Of a stretch of DNA of 64,000 nt, positions 44,669 to 54,539 are shown piece after piece. Made by a program: the position numbers and the translations under genes. The stretch lies in NCBI GenBank assembly GCA_038144425.1, contig JAYQNS010000002.1:806001-870000 (forward strand), in the 5' to 3' direction. The stretch comes from Salivita marina. Its GTDB lineage: Bacteria > Pseudomonadota > Gammaproteobacteria > Pseudomonadales > Azotimanducaceae. The notes beneath the pieces are model-generated. The model saw only the letters and a list, made by a program, of their open reading frames with translations. It had not been told where the DNA came from and did not search any database. Positions within the stretch are counted from its first letter, which is position 1, and every line of letters begins with the position of its first letter.

Positions 44669-45910
44669 CTAGGCAAAGGCGGCGTAGTCGATGGGTTGAT
44701 GACGATCGAGGGCGCGATGCACGGTCGGCATGGGGTATTTCAGCCCCGTCGCGCAGTTAAAGAGGACTGTGCGTTCCGACGGGGAGATCTGTCCCGCGGC
44801 CAGCGCCTGTTCGTAGGCCGCGAAGGTGGCGGCCCCCTCGGGGCACAGTAAAAGCCCTTCTTCCTGAGCCACCCTTGCCTGCGCGTCGAAAATAGCCTCC
44901 TCAGAAACAGCGGTGGCGAAGCCTCCGCTTTCCCGCACGGCGCGAAGAATCAGAAAGTCCCCGACGGCCACGGGAACACGAATGCCGGCGGCGGCGGTAT
45001 GGGCGTTCTCCCAGAGGGGTGCGTGTTCCGCGCCTTCTTCGAAGGCCTTGACGATGGGCGCGCAGCCCTCCGCCTGCACCGCGACCATGCGGGGTCGCTT
45101 CGAACCGATCCAGCCGATGGCTTCGAGCTCATCAAAGGCTTTCCACATCCCAATGAGGCCCGTGCCCCCGCCCGTGGGGTAGAAAATAACGTCGGGCAGC
45201 TCCCAGCCGAACTGCTCGGCCAGCTCTAGACCCATGGTCTTCTTGCCTTCGATGCGATATGGCTCCTTTAGGGTCGACACGTCGAACCAGCCTGCCGTTT
45301 CCTTGCCGTCTCCCACGACCTTGCCGCAGTCGTTGATCAGCCCGTTGACGCGATAGACCTCTGCGCCCTGAAGGGCGATCTCGGACACATTTACCTCCGG
45401 GGTGTCCTCGGGGCAGAAGATGGTGGTGCAAAGCCCCGCGCGGCTGGCGTAGGCCGCCATGGCGGCCCCAGCGTTGCCGTTGGTGGGCATGGCCAGGTGG
45501 GAGAGCCCAAGCTCCTTCGCCATGGCCACGGCCAGGGCAAGGCCCCGGGCTTTGAAGGAGCCCGTGGGAAGCCGGCCTTCGTCTTTGACGATCACCGACT
45601 CTGCGCTACCGCCGAGCGCTTCTCCCATCTTTGAAAGGGGGATGAGGGGGGTTATCACCTCCCCAAGGGCCACTACGTTTTTGCTTTGGGTCACGGGGAG
45701 AAACTCCCTATAGCGCCAGAAGCCGTCCTCGCGTGAGGCAAGGTCCTCCTTCCGGAGATGGCGACCAAGGGCGTCCAGGTCGTAGCGGACGAGGAGGGGG
45801 CGTCCTGCCTTTGAAAGGCCGTGGACCTGCCCCGCCTCATAGCGTTCCCCGGTGAGGGAGCACTCGAGGTGGGTAACGAAGGTGGGGTGTTCCCGGGCAC
45901 TGGGGCGCAT
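44669..45910 (-). CDS. thrC: Threonine synthase
   Basis: 413 residues. It begins with FVTHLECSLTGERYEAGQV, continues with VIVKDEGRLPTGSFKARGLA (PLP-binding Lys in SFKARG) and the glycine-rich phosphate loop FYPTGGGTGLIGMW, then FNCATGLKYPMP near the end. This is the class of bacterial and plant-like threonine synthases that convert O-phosphohomoserine to threonine. A distant threonine/serine dehydratase-like role is possible, as homoserine genes are not nearby. Divergent from the S10 peptidase. Confidence 0.82.
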   Translation of the reverse strand: MRPSAREHPTFVTHLECSLTGERYEAGQVHGLSKAGRPLLVRYDLDALGRHLRKEDLASREDGFWRYREFLPVTQSKNVVALGEVITPLIPLSKMGEALGGSAESVIVKDEGRLPTGSFKARGLALAVAMAKELGLSHLAMPTNGNAGAAMAAYASRAGLCTTIFCPEDTPEVNVSEIALQGAEVYRVNGLINDCGKVVGDGKETAGWFDVSTLKEPYRIEGKKTMGLELAEQFGWELPDVIFYPTGGGTGLIGMWKAFDELEAIGWIGSKRPRMVAVQAEGCAPIVKAFEEGAEHAPLWENAHTAAAGIRVPVAVGDFLILRAVRESGGFATAVSEEAIFDAQARVAQEEGLLLCPEGAATFAAYEQALAAGQISPSERTVLFNCATGLKYPMPTVHRALDRHQPIDYAAFA

Positions 45911-45952
45911 GGGGGATTTTTTCCTTCCCGTTTAAGAGCACCTGACGCTACG

Positions 45953-45971
45953 GCCCTTGCCGGGCAAGGGC
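45953..45971. promoter_or_regulatory. 19-bp palindrome between thrC and the S10 peptidase gene
   Basis: GCCCTTGCC (45953-45961) and GGCAAGGGC (45963-45971) flank one G, within the 147-base divergent region. Could be an operator or a transcript hairpin. Confidence 0.35.
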
Positions 45972-46057
45972 AAGGGGGCCGCCAGGAGGGGCCCTGGGGT
46001 TGGCACGGCAAGCGAAGATGGTTGACACTTTCCCGGCCCTTTTTCCTGGAGACCGCC

Positions 46058-47578
46058 ATGTCCCGCCCGATGCTTGCCACTCTGCTCCTCGCCCTACTGC
46101 CTTGGGCCACGCCCCTGCCTATCCTTGCTGAGGACCAGGGCAAGGACGTCGACAAGGCCGACGAAGCACTCCCCGAGCTGCTCCATGCGGAGAGCGAGGG
46201 CAAGGTGCGCATCGATGGCAAAACCATCGAGTACCGCGCCACCGCCGGCACCCTGGCCATGAAGGACGATGAGGGCGAGGTGATCGCCCATTTCGGTTAT
46301 ACGGCCTACGTGAAGAAGGATGGAGATCGGCGCACGCGCCCAATTCTTTTTGCCTATAACGGGGGGCCGGGCTCCGCGTCCATGTGGTTGCATATGGGCA
46401 TATTGGGTCCGCAGCGAACCGTAGTGCAGGATCGGGAGTTTTCCACGGAAGGCCCCTTCCTCCGCGTGAATAACGAGTACTCCGTGCTCGATAAGGCCGA
46501 TCTGGTGATGATTGATCCCGTGGGCACGGGGTTCTCCCGCGCCGTGGGGAAGGGTAAGGGCGAGGACTTTTGGGGCGTCGACCAGGATATCGAATCGGTT
46601 TCGAAGTTCATCGCCCGCTATATCTCCGCGGAAGGGCGCTGGCAGTCGCCGAAGTACCTTCTCGGGGAGAGCTACGGCGGCATCCGCTCCGGTGGGGTGG
46701 CCTATGAGCTGCTGTCCCGCCACAGCATTGCCTTAAACGGCGTGATTCTCGTGTCGCCCTACATGGACTTCATCGCCGCCAACAACGGCGCCGCGAACGA
46801 TTTGGCCGACACCAACAGCTTTACGACCTTCGCCGCGACGGCCTGGTATCACGGAAAGGTATCCGATCGTCCCGAGGCGCTGAAGGACTTCTTGGAAGAG
46901 GCTGAGCGTTTCGTGAGCGAGGTGTATGCCCCGGTGCTGCGCAAGGGCCAAAGCGCAACGAGCGATGAGCGCGCTGCCGCGCTGGCCGGGCTCGAGCGCT
47001 TTACGGGCATCTCCGCGGACTATTGGGATCGTGCCAATCTGCGCATGAATGAGGCGCGCTTCACCAAGGCGCTGCTGCGGGACGATCGCAAGGTGGTGGG
47101 ACGCATTGATTCCCGATTCCTGGGCGACGCCATCAATCACATTGCGGAGACCTTCCGCTATGACCCCTTCTTTCCCGCCGTGGGTCCGGCATTTATGGCC
47201 ACCTTCAATGATTACTACCGGGAAGAGCTAGGGGTGAAAACGGATCGCACCTATGTGAGCTCGGCGTCGGTCTACGGCCGCTGGGACCGGCGGCACAAGA
47301 CCCCGGGCCTCGGCACCGTGCCGGTTCCCAACACGGCCATTGATCTGGCCTGGACCATGACCCAGAACCCGAAGATGCGTTTACTCGTGCAGCAAGGCTA
47401 CTTTGATCTGGCCACGCCCTATGGCGCGCTCCACTACGTGCTCGATCATCTCGATATACCTCAAGCGCAGCGGAATAACCTCACCGTTGCGTATTACGAG
47501 GCGGGGCACATGATGTACCTCCATCCGGAATCGGCGGCAAAGTTCCGCGAGGATCTGGCGGGTTTCATCGATCCCTAG
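46058..47578 (+). CDS. Exported serine carboxypeptidase (peptidase S10)
   Basis: 506 residues from ATG 46058 with signal peptide (cleavage near ILA-ED). S10 features: YNGGPGSASMWLHMG, the nucleophile in GESYGGIRSG, the catalytic Asp in QQGYFDLATPYGA and the His in YYEAGHMMYLHPES. It removes C-terminal residues from peptides, probably in the periplasm. A longer upstream frame overlaps the divergent thrC and is rejected. Confidence 0.9.
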   Translation: MSRPMLATLLLALLPWATPLPILAEDQGKDVDKADEALPELLHAESEGKVRIDGKTIEYRATAGTLAMKDDEGEVIAHFGYTAYVKKDGDRRTRPILFAYNGGPGSASMWLHMGILGPQRTVVQDREFSTEGPFLRVNNEYSVLDKADLVMIDPVGTGFSRAVGKGKGEDFWGVDQDIESVSKFIARYISAEGRWQSPKYLLGESYGGIRSGGVAYELLSRHSIALNGVILVSPYMDFIAANNGAANDLADTNSFTTFAATAWYHGKVSDRPEALKDFLEEAERFVSEVYAPVLRKGQSATSDERAAALAGLERFTGISADYWDRANLRMNEARFTKALLRDDRKVVGRIDSRFLGDAINHIAETFRYDPFFPAVGPAFMATFNDYYREELGVKTDRTYVSSASVYGRWDRRHKTPGLGTVPVPNTAIDLAWTMTQNPKMRLLVQQGYFDLATPYGALHYVLDHLDIPQAQRNNLTVAYYEAGHMMYLHPESAAKFREDLAGFIDP

Positions 47579-47629
47579 AGCTTTTCCCTTGCTTCAGTGT
47601 ATGGTCGAAGAAAGAGGGGAGATCGAGCT

Positions 47630-48811
47630 ATGGCCTATATTGAAAATCGCTTGGTACACGACGCCGACAGCCATCTCATGGAGCTGTCGGACTGCCTAAA
47701 CCCTTACTTTGAGAGAGATTTGCTTCGGCGCTTCCTTGAGCATCCCAATGTTGGGGTGCAGGTGGGAAATCGGCGAGCGGTTGAAGAAGCGCGGAAGCGG
47801 CAGGAAGACGCCGCCTTCCGAGCCAGCGCTGGGGAGCAGATCATGCTCCGGAAAAACTACGAGGCGCATGGCGCCTTCCTTCAAGCCGATCGCCCCGCTG
47901 CGGTGGATCACATCGGCGTGGCGAGCCAGCTCGTCTTCACTACCTTTTGCCTGGGTAACTTCGGTTTTGACCAGAGCGGGGACAAGGTGCTGTGCTACGG
48001 TGCGGCGACGGCCCATAACCGCATGATGACGGATTTCTGCTCCGTCGATCGCCGCCTTTTAGCGACGGCCTACGTACCCCTAGAGGACTTTGAGGAAGCC
48101 GAGAGAACTGCTCGAGCCGCTATTGAAATGGGCGCCAAGGCTTTGATGGTGCCGTCCTGGTGTCCGCAAAATCACAGCCCCAGCCATATCGGACTTTTCC
48201 CTGTATGGGCCCTGGCCCAGGAGGCGGGGCTTCCCATCGTTTTCCACGTCGGCGGTGAGGAAAAGGTCAATCTGACCTACAAGGTTAACGGGTTGCCTGC
48301 GGTCCCAGATTTCCACGGGGGTGACGCCAATTTCACGTCTCTGACCTATCTGCCCATTTCCACTTCCGTTCAGCAAACGCTGGCGGCGCTGATTATCGAT
48401 GGCGTCTTCGATCGCTTCCCTAACCTTAAGTGGGGTGCGGTGGAGCTGGGGGCGTCCTGGCTGCCGGGCTGGCTTCGGAACCTCGATTCCGCCGCCCACG
48501 CCTTTGTGAAAAATGAAGAACGGCTCCAAAAACTCTCCGCCAAACCCTCGGAGATCGCGCGGCGGCAGCTGCGGGTCACGCCCTATCCCCACGAAGACAC
48601 GGGGTGGATCATCGAGAACGCTGGGGAGGAGATGTGCCTTTTCTCGACGGACTTTCCCCACGTTGAGGGGGGGCGCAATCCCCTCAAGCGCTTCGGGGAG
48701 GCGGTGGAGGGCCTTTCCCCGGCGGCGCAGGAGGCTTTCTTCGCGGACAACTTCATCGATCTGATGGGCGAAGGGCTGGAACCTGGGCTTCGTCGCCCGG
48801 CGCTGGGCTAG
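47630..48811 (+). CDS. Amidohydrolase-2 family metal-dependent hydrolase
   Basis: 393 residues from ATG 47630 (AGGGGAGA upstream). The N-terminal DADSHLME replaces the HxH of classical amidohydrolases, as in the 'DxDxH' TIM-barrel branch; FHVGGEE, FPNLKWGAVELGASW and FSTDFPHVEGG (C-terminal metal Asp) follow. Enzymes of this branch decarboxylate or hydrolyse aromatic or steroid ring-cleavage products. Stands alone; overlaps the convergent GH2 gene by 4 bases. Confidence 0.85.
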   Translation: MAYIENRLVHDADSHLMELSDCLNPYFERDLLRRFLEHPNVGVQVGNRRAVEEARKRQEDAAFRASAGEQIMLRKNYEAHGAFLQADRPAAVDHIGVASQLVFTTFCLGNFGFDQSGDKVLCYGAATAHNRMMTDFCSVDRRLLATAYVPLEDFEEAERTARAAIEMGAKALMVPSWCPQNHSPSHIGLFPVWALAQEAGLPIVFHVGGEEKVNLTYKVNGLPAVPDFHGGDANFTSLTYLPISTSVQQTLAALIIDGVFDRFPNLKWGAVELGASWLPGWLRNLDSAAHAFVKNEERLQKLSAKPSEIARRQLRVTPYPHEDTGWIIENAGEEMCLFSTDFPHVEGGRNPLKRFGEAVEGLSPAAQEAFFADNFIDLMGEGLEPGLRRPALG

Positions 48812-50573
48812 GCGTTGGGCTCATCCTCTGAGAAGCAGGCCCGGAGCGTAGCCAGGGGCAGCTTCGGGGTGCGGTCGAAGTACAGCAGCCCATTGACCTC
48901 CTGCTGCACGTCCGTGAGCTGGGTCCAAACGTAGCCCGCGAGGGTTGGGCTTGCGGTGATTTTCTCAAGCGTCCCTTGGATTTGGCGAAGGAGCGCCGCT
49001 TCTGTTTCCGGAAAGTCTCCGTAGGCAAAGCGATCTTCGCTGCCGTCGCCAAAGCCGATCCCTCCGCATTCCGTGAGGAGCATGGGGAGGCCCGAAACAT
49101 TAGCGCCGGGGAGCGCACCCCGCCGTTCCCGCCCTGGGGTGCCGCCCCAGCTGTTCGTCACGGCAGTCTCCGGGTTCTGTCGAAGAGCGTCTAGGCGCGT
49201 CTCGAGGGGGCGTTCCTCTTCGTAAAGATGCAAGGTCCAAAGATCCCCCGAGGAGTACTCCCAGCCGTCGTTCCCCACCACGGGCCGGGAAGGGTCGAGC
49301 GTCTTCGTCAGGTGATAGAGGCTATCCACCCAGGCCCGCTGCTCAGGACGGCTCCCCTGGTGCCAAACCCCCAGGATTCATTGAAGGGCACCCAGGTGAT
49401 AATGGAAGGATGGGCTCGATCCCTCCGGATAAGGGTCATCCACTCCTGCGTGAGCGTTTCCACCAGTTCCGTTGAAAAGATCCTCCCCGAAGGCATTTCC
49501 GCCCAAACCAGCAGGCCGAGGTGGTCGGCCCAGTAGAGATAGCGAGGGTCTTCAGCTTTCTGATGTTTCCTTACGCAATTGAAGCCGAGGGCGAGGGTGA
49601 GCTCCACATCTCGGCGCAGGGCTTCGTCACTAGGTGCGGTATACCACCCGTCCGGGAAATAACCTTGATCAAGAACACCCCGAAGATAGAGCCGCTCCCC
49701 GTTAAGGCGCAATCCCGACCCATCCCAGGAAATTTCTCGAAGCCCGAGGTAGCTCTCAATCTTGTCGACGGTTCCCTCGAGGGGATCCTCGAGGGTTGCG
49801 GTAAGGTCGTAGAGCGTTGGATTGTCGGGATGCCAGAGCGCCGCGTTCGCGAGAGTGAAGGAAAGGCGGGCTTCGGAACGGTAGTCGATCTCGGCAGCGG
49901 CCTGGGCGACCACCGACCCCTCCCGGTGAATCAAGAGGGATAACCTCCCGGTGACCGGTCGGGAAAAGCCCGCCGTGACGACCAAGGTACGGTCCGCGTA
50001 GGAAAAGCGGGGGTAAAGCCAGCAGAGGGACGAGGTTGGCACGGGCTCGAGCCAGACCGTTTGCCAAAGGCCGGTGATGGGATCGTAGTCAATGGGCCAG
50101 CGTGTCGTCCCCGCCTGCTTGCCCCTCGCTTGACTCCAGGAGGGGGAGTCTTCGATGCGCACGGTCACGCGATTGCTGCCTGGCCTGAGCGCGTGGGAAA
50201 TCTCGAAGGAAAAGGGTGCGTAGCCCCCCCGGTGTTGTCCGACTTCCTGGCCGTTCAAAAAAACCCGGGTCCAGTGATCGGCGGCGCCGAAGTGGAGCAT
50301 GACGGGCCCGTCCCAGGGAAGCTCATCGAACTCTCGTTCGTACCAGAGGCAGGAGGCTTGGCTGAGGGCTTCTGCCTGGGAGGCAGGGGCCTGCGGGGTA
50401 AAGGGGACCATGATGGTTTGGGCCTCAGGCCCCAAACCCTCTTGGTGCCAGTGGTGCTTGAGACCATCGCCGGCCTCATCGGCACGGATCCGCCACGGTC
50501 CGTTCAGGCATTGCCATTGGGCGCGTCGGAGCTGGGGCCGCGGGTATTCCCCGCGCGGAATGGGATTAATCAT
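48808..50573 (-). CDS. Glycoside hydrolase family 2 (one frameshift)
   Basis: Reconstructed as 588 residues. GH2 sugar-binding domain (LNGPWRIRADE; WYEREFDELPWDG; FLNGQEVGQHRGGYAPF), immunoglobulin-like domain, then the TIM barrel with acid/base Glu in WVPFNESWG and nucleophile Glu in LLTECGGIGF. The frame breaks at a C/G run (49368-49372) just after the acid/base Glu; one more base gives NESWGVWHQG. No signal peptide, so cytoplasmic. Beta-galactosidase/glucuronidase-like; the sugar is not readable. Confidence 0.83.
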
Positions 50574-50621
50574 GCTTAGGCCCTGGCTGGAAAGGCTACA
50601 GCCTAGCCTTGGCAGCTAGCT

Positions 50622-50656
50622 AAAAAAAGCCGCGGACCGAGGGCTCGGTCCGCGGC
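50622..50656 (-). terminator. Rho-independent terminator
   Basis: Reading on the minus strand: a 13-bp perfect stem (GCCGCGGACCGAG/CTCGGTCCGCGGC) followed by seven T residues, 22 bases after the stop of the secreted protein gene at 50678. It ends the 51-52 kb secreted-protein transcript. Confidence 0.92.
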
Positions 50657-50677
50657 TCATCGCTCAAGGCGAATGGG

Positions 50678-51415
50678 CTAGTCCGCAAAGTCTGAGATCG
50701 ACATGCCTTGATCATAAAGCTTAGAGATCACCAGGAGATCGGTGCCATGCCAGGTCACCACGTCTCGCAGGCTGGTCAGGTATTCAGCCCAAGCCGGCGA
50801 CGCATTGATTTTTTGCGTCCAGCCTTCCATCTCTTCAACGCTTTTGTAGCCCACGGCAAACATATGGGTGGCGAAGCTGTTGTTAGCGCCACTTCGGTTG
50901 CCCACTGCCACGCTGTTGAGATGTACCTGCCCCGGCGCGTTCTTCATGTCCGGGCTTGCCATCAGCTTTTCCTGGGCCTGCAGCACGGCAAGGGGATTGG
51001 TGGTGTAGAAACGCGTCACCATCCACACTCGATCATCATCATCCGTGTCTCCCCAGGCCTTGAGCATGGAGCCCATGGATTCCCCGGTGCCTTCTCCGTT
51101 AGCACGGAGGCTGGAAAAGAAGCTTGCTCCGTCGCTGCTTGCGGCCACTTCCGCCTCCCACGCGGTGATGGCAGCCATGCTCGGCATGAGCATTACAAAG
51201 GCATGGGTGGCTGGACTCGCGCCATTGGCGAGATAGGTGTTGAGGTGAAGCGCGCCCTTGAAGCGCTGTCCAGTCTCGGACTTCATGAAGGCGTCCGTCG
51301 CCGCCAGGACCGCGGGGGCGTTCTCCACGTCGACGTCGTAAAACTTATAGGCGTTGGCCGCGTTGGCCTGGCCCACGCAAAGGAGAAGCCCGAGGGCAAG
51401 GATAAGTGCTCGCAT
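50678..51415 (-). CDS. Secreted protein with two similar halves
   Basis: 245 residues from ATG 51415; TTG two codons upstream is less likely. Signal peptide (LILALGLLLCVGQANA-AN). Halves around residues 35-110 (GALHLNTYLANG ... HAFVMLMPSMAAITAWEAEV) and 140-220 (GQVHLNSVAVGN ... HMFAVGYKSVEEMEGWTQKI) look like a duplicated alpha/beta-barrel unit. Function unknown. It follows the 51449 protein by 33 bases in one operon ended by a strong terminator. Confidence 0.65.
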   Translation of the reverse strand: MRALILALGLLLCVGQANAANAYKFYDVDVENAPAVLAATDAFMKSETGQRFKGALHLNTYLANGASPATHAFVMLMPSMAAITAWEAEVAASSDGASFFSSLRANGEGTGESMGSMLKAWGDTDDDDRVWMVTRFYTTNPLAVLQAQEKLMASPDMKNAPGQVHLNSVAVGNRSGANNSFATHMFAVGYKSVEEMEGWTQKINASPAWAEYLTSLRDVVTWHGTDLLVISKLYDQGMSISDFAD

Positions 51416-51448
51416 AATCAATCTCTCTCTAAAAAAGGGGTGGTCGGA

Positions 51449-52189
51449 TTAGTCCGAGCCACCGACGGATTGGAAGTGGGCAGAGGGGCCATTTCTGCAG
51501 GTCATGAGGTCGCTATAGAGCGCACGTTGCACGGCGATGCCGCCGCCTTTCAGGAACTTGTCCTTATTGGCCCCAGCCTCGCTGTTCGAACCATCTGCAT
51601 TCACCTGGATAAAGTCGATGGGCGCGTTCGGAGTTCCCTGAACGGGATACCAGCGATAAATCGCGGTGCTCGACCCGACCTTCTCTAGAAATTCCACCAT
51701 TTTCCCATCAGCGGCGCTGATCGCTTCCGGAGTGGCGCCGGGTTTTAAGGAGCACGCGCTGAAGTCCACAACGCCGGTACTGCGATTGATATCGCGCACG
51801 GCGATGGAAGCCATTTGGCTATGGGATTGGCAGGGGGCGACCTGGTCAAAGGCCTTCTGTAGGGCGGAGCCCTTAGCCATCCATTCGTCAGCCGTGGTGC
51901 CCTGGGCGGCAAAGTTAGGGGACACGCCCACCCAGTACACGTCGGCGTCGTTATCCGCGTTGAAATAGAAAGGGGTTAGGACAAATCCTTCGTAGGGCTC
52001 GCTAAAGCCATCGTCCGCAAAGCGGTCCCATTTCTTTGCGACGGCAAGAAAATCATCGAGATCCTTACCCTTCGCAAAATTGCAGGCATAGGTTTCAAGG
52101 GCTTGAACCTGGGGAAGGTGGTGATCTGCAAGGGCACCCTGTGCGGCAAGAAGCAGCGCTCCCGCAGTGGCAAATACGCGTTTCATCAT
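51449..52189 (-). CDS. Secreted protein, paralogue of the 25426 protein
   Basis: 246 residues: signal peptide (ATAGALLLAAQGALA-DH), then two alternating strand/helix halves. Shares FSACSLKPGA and YRWYPVQGTPN blocks, and VYWVGVSPN versus VWLGFSRNP, with the protein at 25426-26205. Cysteines (YACNF, APCQS, SACSL, MTCRN) could form disulfides. Family unnamed; function unknown. First gene of a two-gene operon. Confidence 0.65.
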   Translation of the reverse strand: MMKRVFATAGALLLAAQGALADHHLPQVQALETYACNFAKGKDLDDFLAVAKKWDRFADDGFSEPYEGFVLTPFYFNADNDADVYWVGVSPNFAAQGTTADEWMAKGSALQKAFDQVAPCQSHSQMASIAVRDINRSTGVVDFSACSLKPGATPEAISAADGKMVEFLEKVGSSTAIYRWYPVQGTPNAPIDFIQVNADGSNSEAGANKDKFLKGGGIAVQRALYSDLMTCRNGPSAHFQSVGGSD

Positions 52190-52337
52190 AGCTGTTCACT
52201 CCCATTGGTGGAGCGAACAGCAAAGCGTTGGGGTTCCGGTTTCCGGAAGAAGGGCTCACCGGCTGGGGGACCAGCGGTGCCTTGTGTTACGAGCGCTTTA
52301 GCTTTTAGGAAGCTTGGCTCCCAATTCGTCCCGTCCC

Positions 52338-52646
52338 TTAGAGGGGCTGCATTTTTCCTAGCCGCTTTACGCTCGCCTTCACCCCGGCCCATCCCCCGTC
52401 AAGGATGGGCTCAAGCAGTGTCGCAATTCCCGTATCTTCTCGAAAGGCGAGGTAGGCCTCGTATTCCTGGAGGGAATCCCAGTCCTCCAAGAGGGTGAAC
52501 GTCTGCGTGCGCTCCTCGTAGTAAACGGCTATGGAGCGGCAGCCCCGAAAGCTACGAGCAACTGGGAGTGCGTCTTCGAAGACCTCGGCCATGCGCCGCG
52601 CCATACCGAGCTTGCAGCGAAAATCTGCGATGACGAGATATTTCAT
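52338..52646 (-). CDS. Antibiotic biosynthesis monooxygenase (ABM)-like protein
   Basis: 102 residues from ATG 52646. KYLVIADFRCKLGMARRMAE and FTLLEDWDSLQEYEAYLAFR give the strand-helix-strand pattern with the E-x-W typical of ABM/YgiN quinol monooxygenases. Cofactorless oxidation or a structural role is possible. Isolated single gene; nothing else seen in the ~150 bases on either side. Confidence 0.7.
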   Translation of the reverse strand: MKYLVIADFRCKLGMARRMAEVFEDALPVARSFRGCRSIAVYYEERTQTFTLLEDWDSLQEYEAYLAFREDTGIATLLEPILDGGWAGVKASVKRLGKMQPL

Positions 52647-52794
52647 TCGCGCATACTCCCTAAGGACGCCAATGCTCAAAAAGAGCTTAGCGATGGGAGA
52701 GGGCGGCGGCCTAGGGTTGCGCAGGGCGCCGTCCGCTTGACGAGATCAGCGGTTGGCTGGGAAAGGCCCCCTTACGCTTTTTGGCAGGCGCGCT

Positions 52795-53235
52795 TCACGG
52801 TACGGCCGCCCCCGTGCGCCGGGCCTCTGCTCGATGGTCGAGGCTCCAGGGCCCCCCGCCGAGGCCCGAATAGCCCAAAAGACCTGCCATGATCGCCATG
52901 TTTTTGACAAAGTTCTGCGTTTCGTGGGCGGTTTGGAGCTCCCCCGGGGGCAGGGCCCAGAAGTTGTGAATCACCAAGGAGATCATCAGGGTGAGCCCAG
53001 CCAGCACGAAAGCGATGAGCCGGGTGCGGTATCCCAGGGCCAGGGCAAGGCCGCCACCGATCTGCAGCACAATGGTAAGCACGAGGAGGGGGCCAACGAG
53101 CACCATGCCCTTCTCCGTCATGAGGGTCGCTGTGCCGTCCCACCCTGGAATCTTGCTCAGGCCAGGAAGAATGAAGTAGAGCCCAAGCATGGCGCGGCCG
53201 GTGGTTGCCGTTAGGGGATGGAAGACCTGGGGCAT
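52795..53235 (-). CDS. DoxX family membrane protein
   Basis: 146 residues from ATG 53235 with four helices and DoxX features: GRAMLGLYFILPGLSKI, then ALALGYRTRLIAFVLAGLT and HNFWALPPGE. A histidine-containing loop precedes NFVKNMAIMAGLL. DoxX proteins take part in thiosulfate:quinone oxidation or form oxidoreductase complexes; many have no known partner. Divergent from the acyl-CoA dehydrogenase. Confidence 0.8.
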   Translation of the reverse strand: MPQVFHPLTATTGRAMLGLYFILPGLSKIPGWDGTATLMTEKGMVLVGPLLVLTIVLQIGGGLALALGYRTRLIAFVLAGLTLMISLVIHNFWALPPGELQTAHETQNFVKNMAIMAGLLGYSGLGGGPWSLDHRAEARRTGAAVP

Positions 53236-53360
53236 GGGGTAGATCCTAGAGAGGGCATTGAGGGTAAGAGAAGACGCTACGTTGAGGTATCGGCGCTGGC
53301 AAGGGCGCCGCTGCTGCCCCGACGGGCTACACTGGGGGCTCTGGGGGAGGGAACGGCACC

Positions 53361-54505
53361 ATGATTCGAAATCAACAAGCGCTCGATCAGTTGCTCGACG
53401 CAACGCGCCACTTTGTGCGAACCGTGGCGATTCCGAACGAGGACCGGGTGGAGGCGGAGGATGCGGTGCCCGAGGAGGCCGTTGCCGCCATGCGCACGCT
53501 TGGGACCTTTGGCTGGAGTATCCCCGAGGCCTATGGCGGCAGCGGACTGACGAGCGAGGAGCTGGCGCTAGCCTTTATCGAATTGACCCAGTGTTCCGTG
53601 GCCTATCGGGTGGTGGGGGCGCAGAATGCAGGCATTGGCTCGGAATGTTTGGTACGCGATGGCACGGAGGCGCAGAAGGCGCGCTATCTGCCACGGCTGG
53701 CGTCCGGCGAACTGATCGGCTGCCTAGCCCTTACGGAACCGGACGCGGGCTCCGATGCCACGGCCTTGAAAACCCGGGCCGTGGCCACGGGGGATGGGCA
53801 CTACATACTGAACGGCCATAAGCATTACATCACCCTGGCACCTATGGCCGATCTCTTTACCGTGCTGGCCCGCACGGACGACCGGGACCGGGGGGCAGCG
53901 GCATTACGGCCTTTCTGATTGAGCGGGGCCACCCCGGGCTGACCACCAGCGGCTCCACCCCCAAGATGGGGCAGGAGGGGGCGCCCATCGGTGAGGTGTT
54001 CCTGAAGGACTGTAAGGTCTCGGAAGAGGCCATCATCGGAGGCGTCCCCGGCCAGGGCTTTCGCACCGTAATGAAAGCGCTCAATAAGCAGCGCATTAAT
54101 CTTTCCGCCCTATCTACGGGCCCGGCCATTCGCCTGCTGGACGAAGGAATTCGCTACGCCCGAGAGCGGCAGCAAGGCGGTAAGCCCATCGGCGACTATC
54201 AGCTGGTTCAGGCCATGCTGGCGGAGTGCAAGGTGGACATCGAAAGCGCCCGGGCGCTCATCCTCGAAACGGCCCGGAAGCGAGATCGGGGGGAGGACGT
54301 CACCATGGACGTGTCCCTGTGCAAATACCTCTCGACGGAAATGTGCTTCCGCGTCGCTGATCGCGTGGTCCAAATCTTCGGCGGCCGGGGCTACACCAAG
54401 TATCGGGGTATCGAGCGCTTCTTCCGCGACGTACGAGCCGCCCGCATCTACGAGGGCACGAGCCAGATTCATCTCCTCAACATCGGGAAGCGGCTTCTTG
54501 CCTGA
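53361..54505 (+). CDS. Acyl-CoA dehydrogenase (one frameshift)
   Basis: Reconstructed as 381 residues, the normal length. LALTEPDAGSDATALKTRAV is acyl-CoA dehydrogenase signature 1; the C-terminal QIFGGRGYTKYRGIERFFRD holds signature 2, and the ~EGTS segment ends with the FAD-binding helix. The frame breaks in a six-G run (53890-53895); one more G gives GGSGITAFLIERG. It oxidises an acyl-CoA with FAD, passing electrons to ETF. It is followed 34 bases later by the VOC gene. Confidence 0.87.
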
Positions 54506-54539
54506 CCCGTCCGTTCGTAGAAGGTGAGGGAGCGACCCC

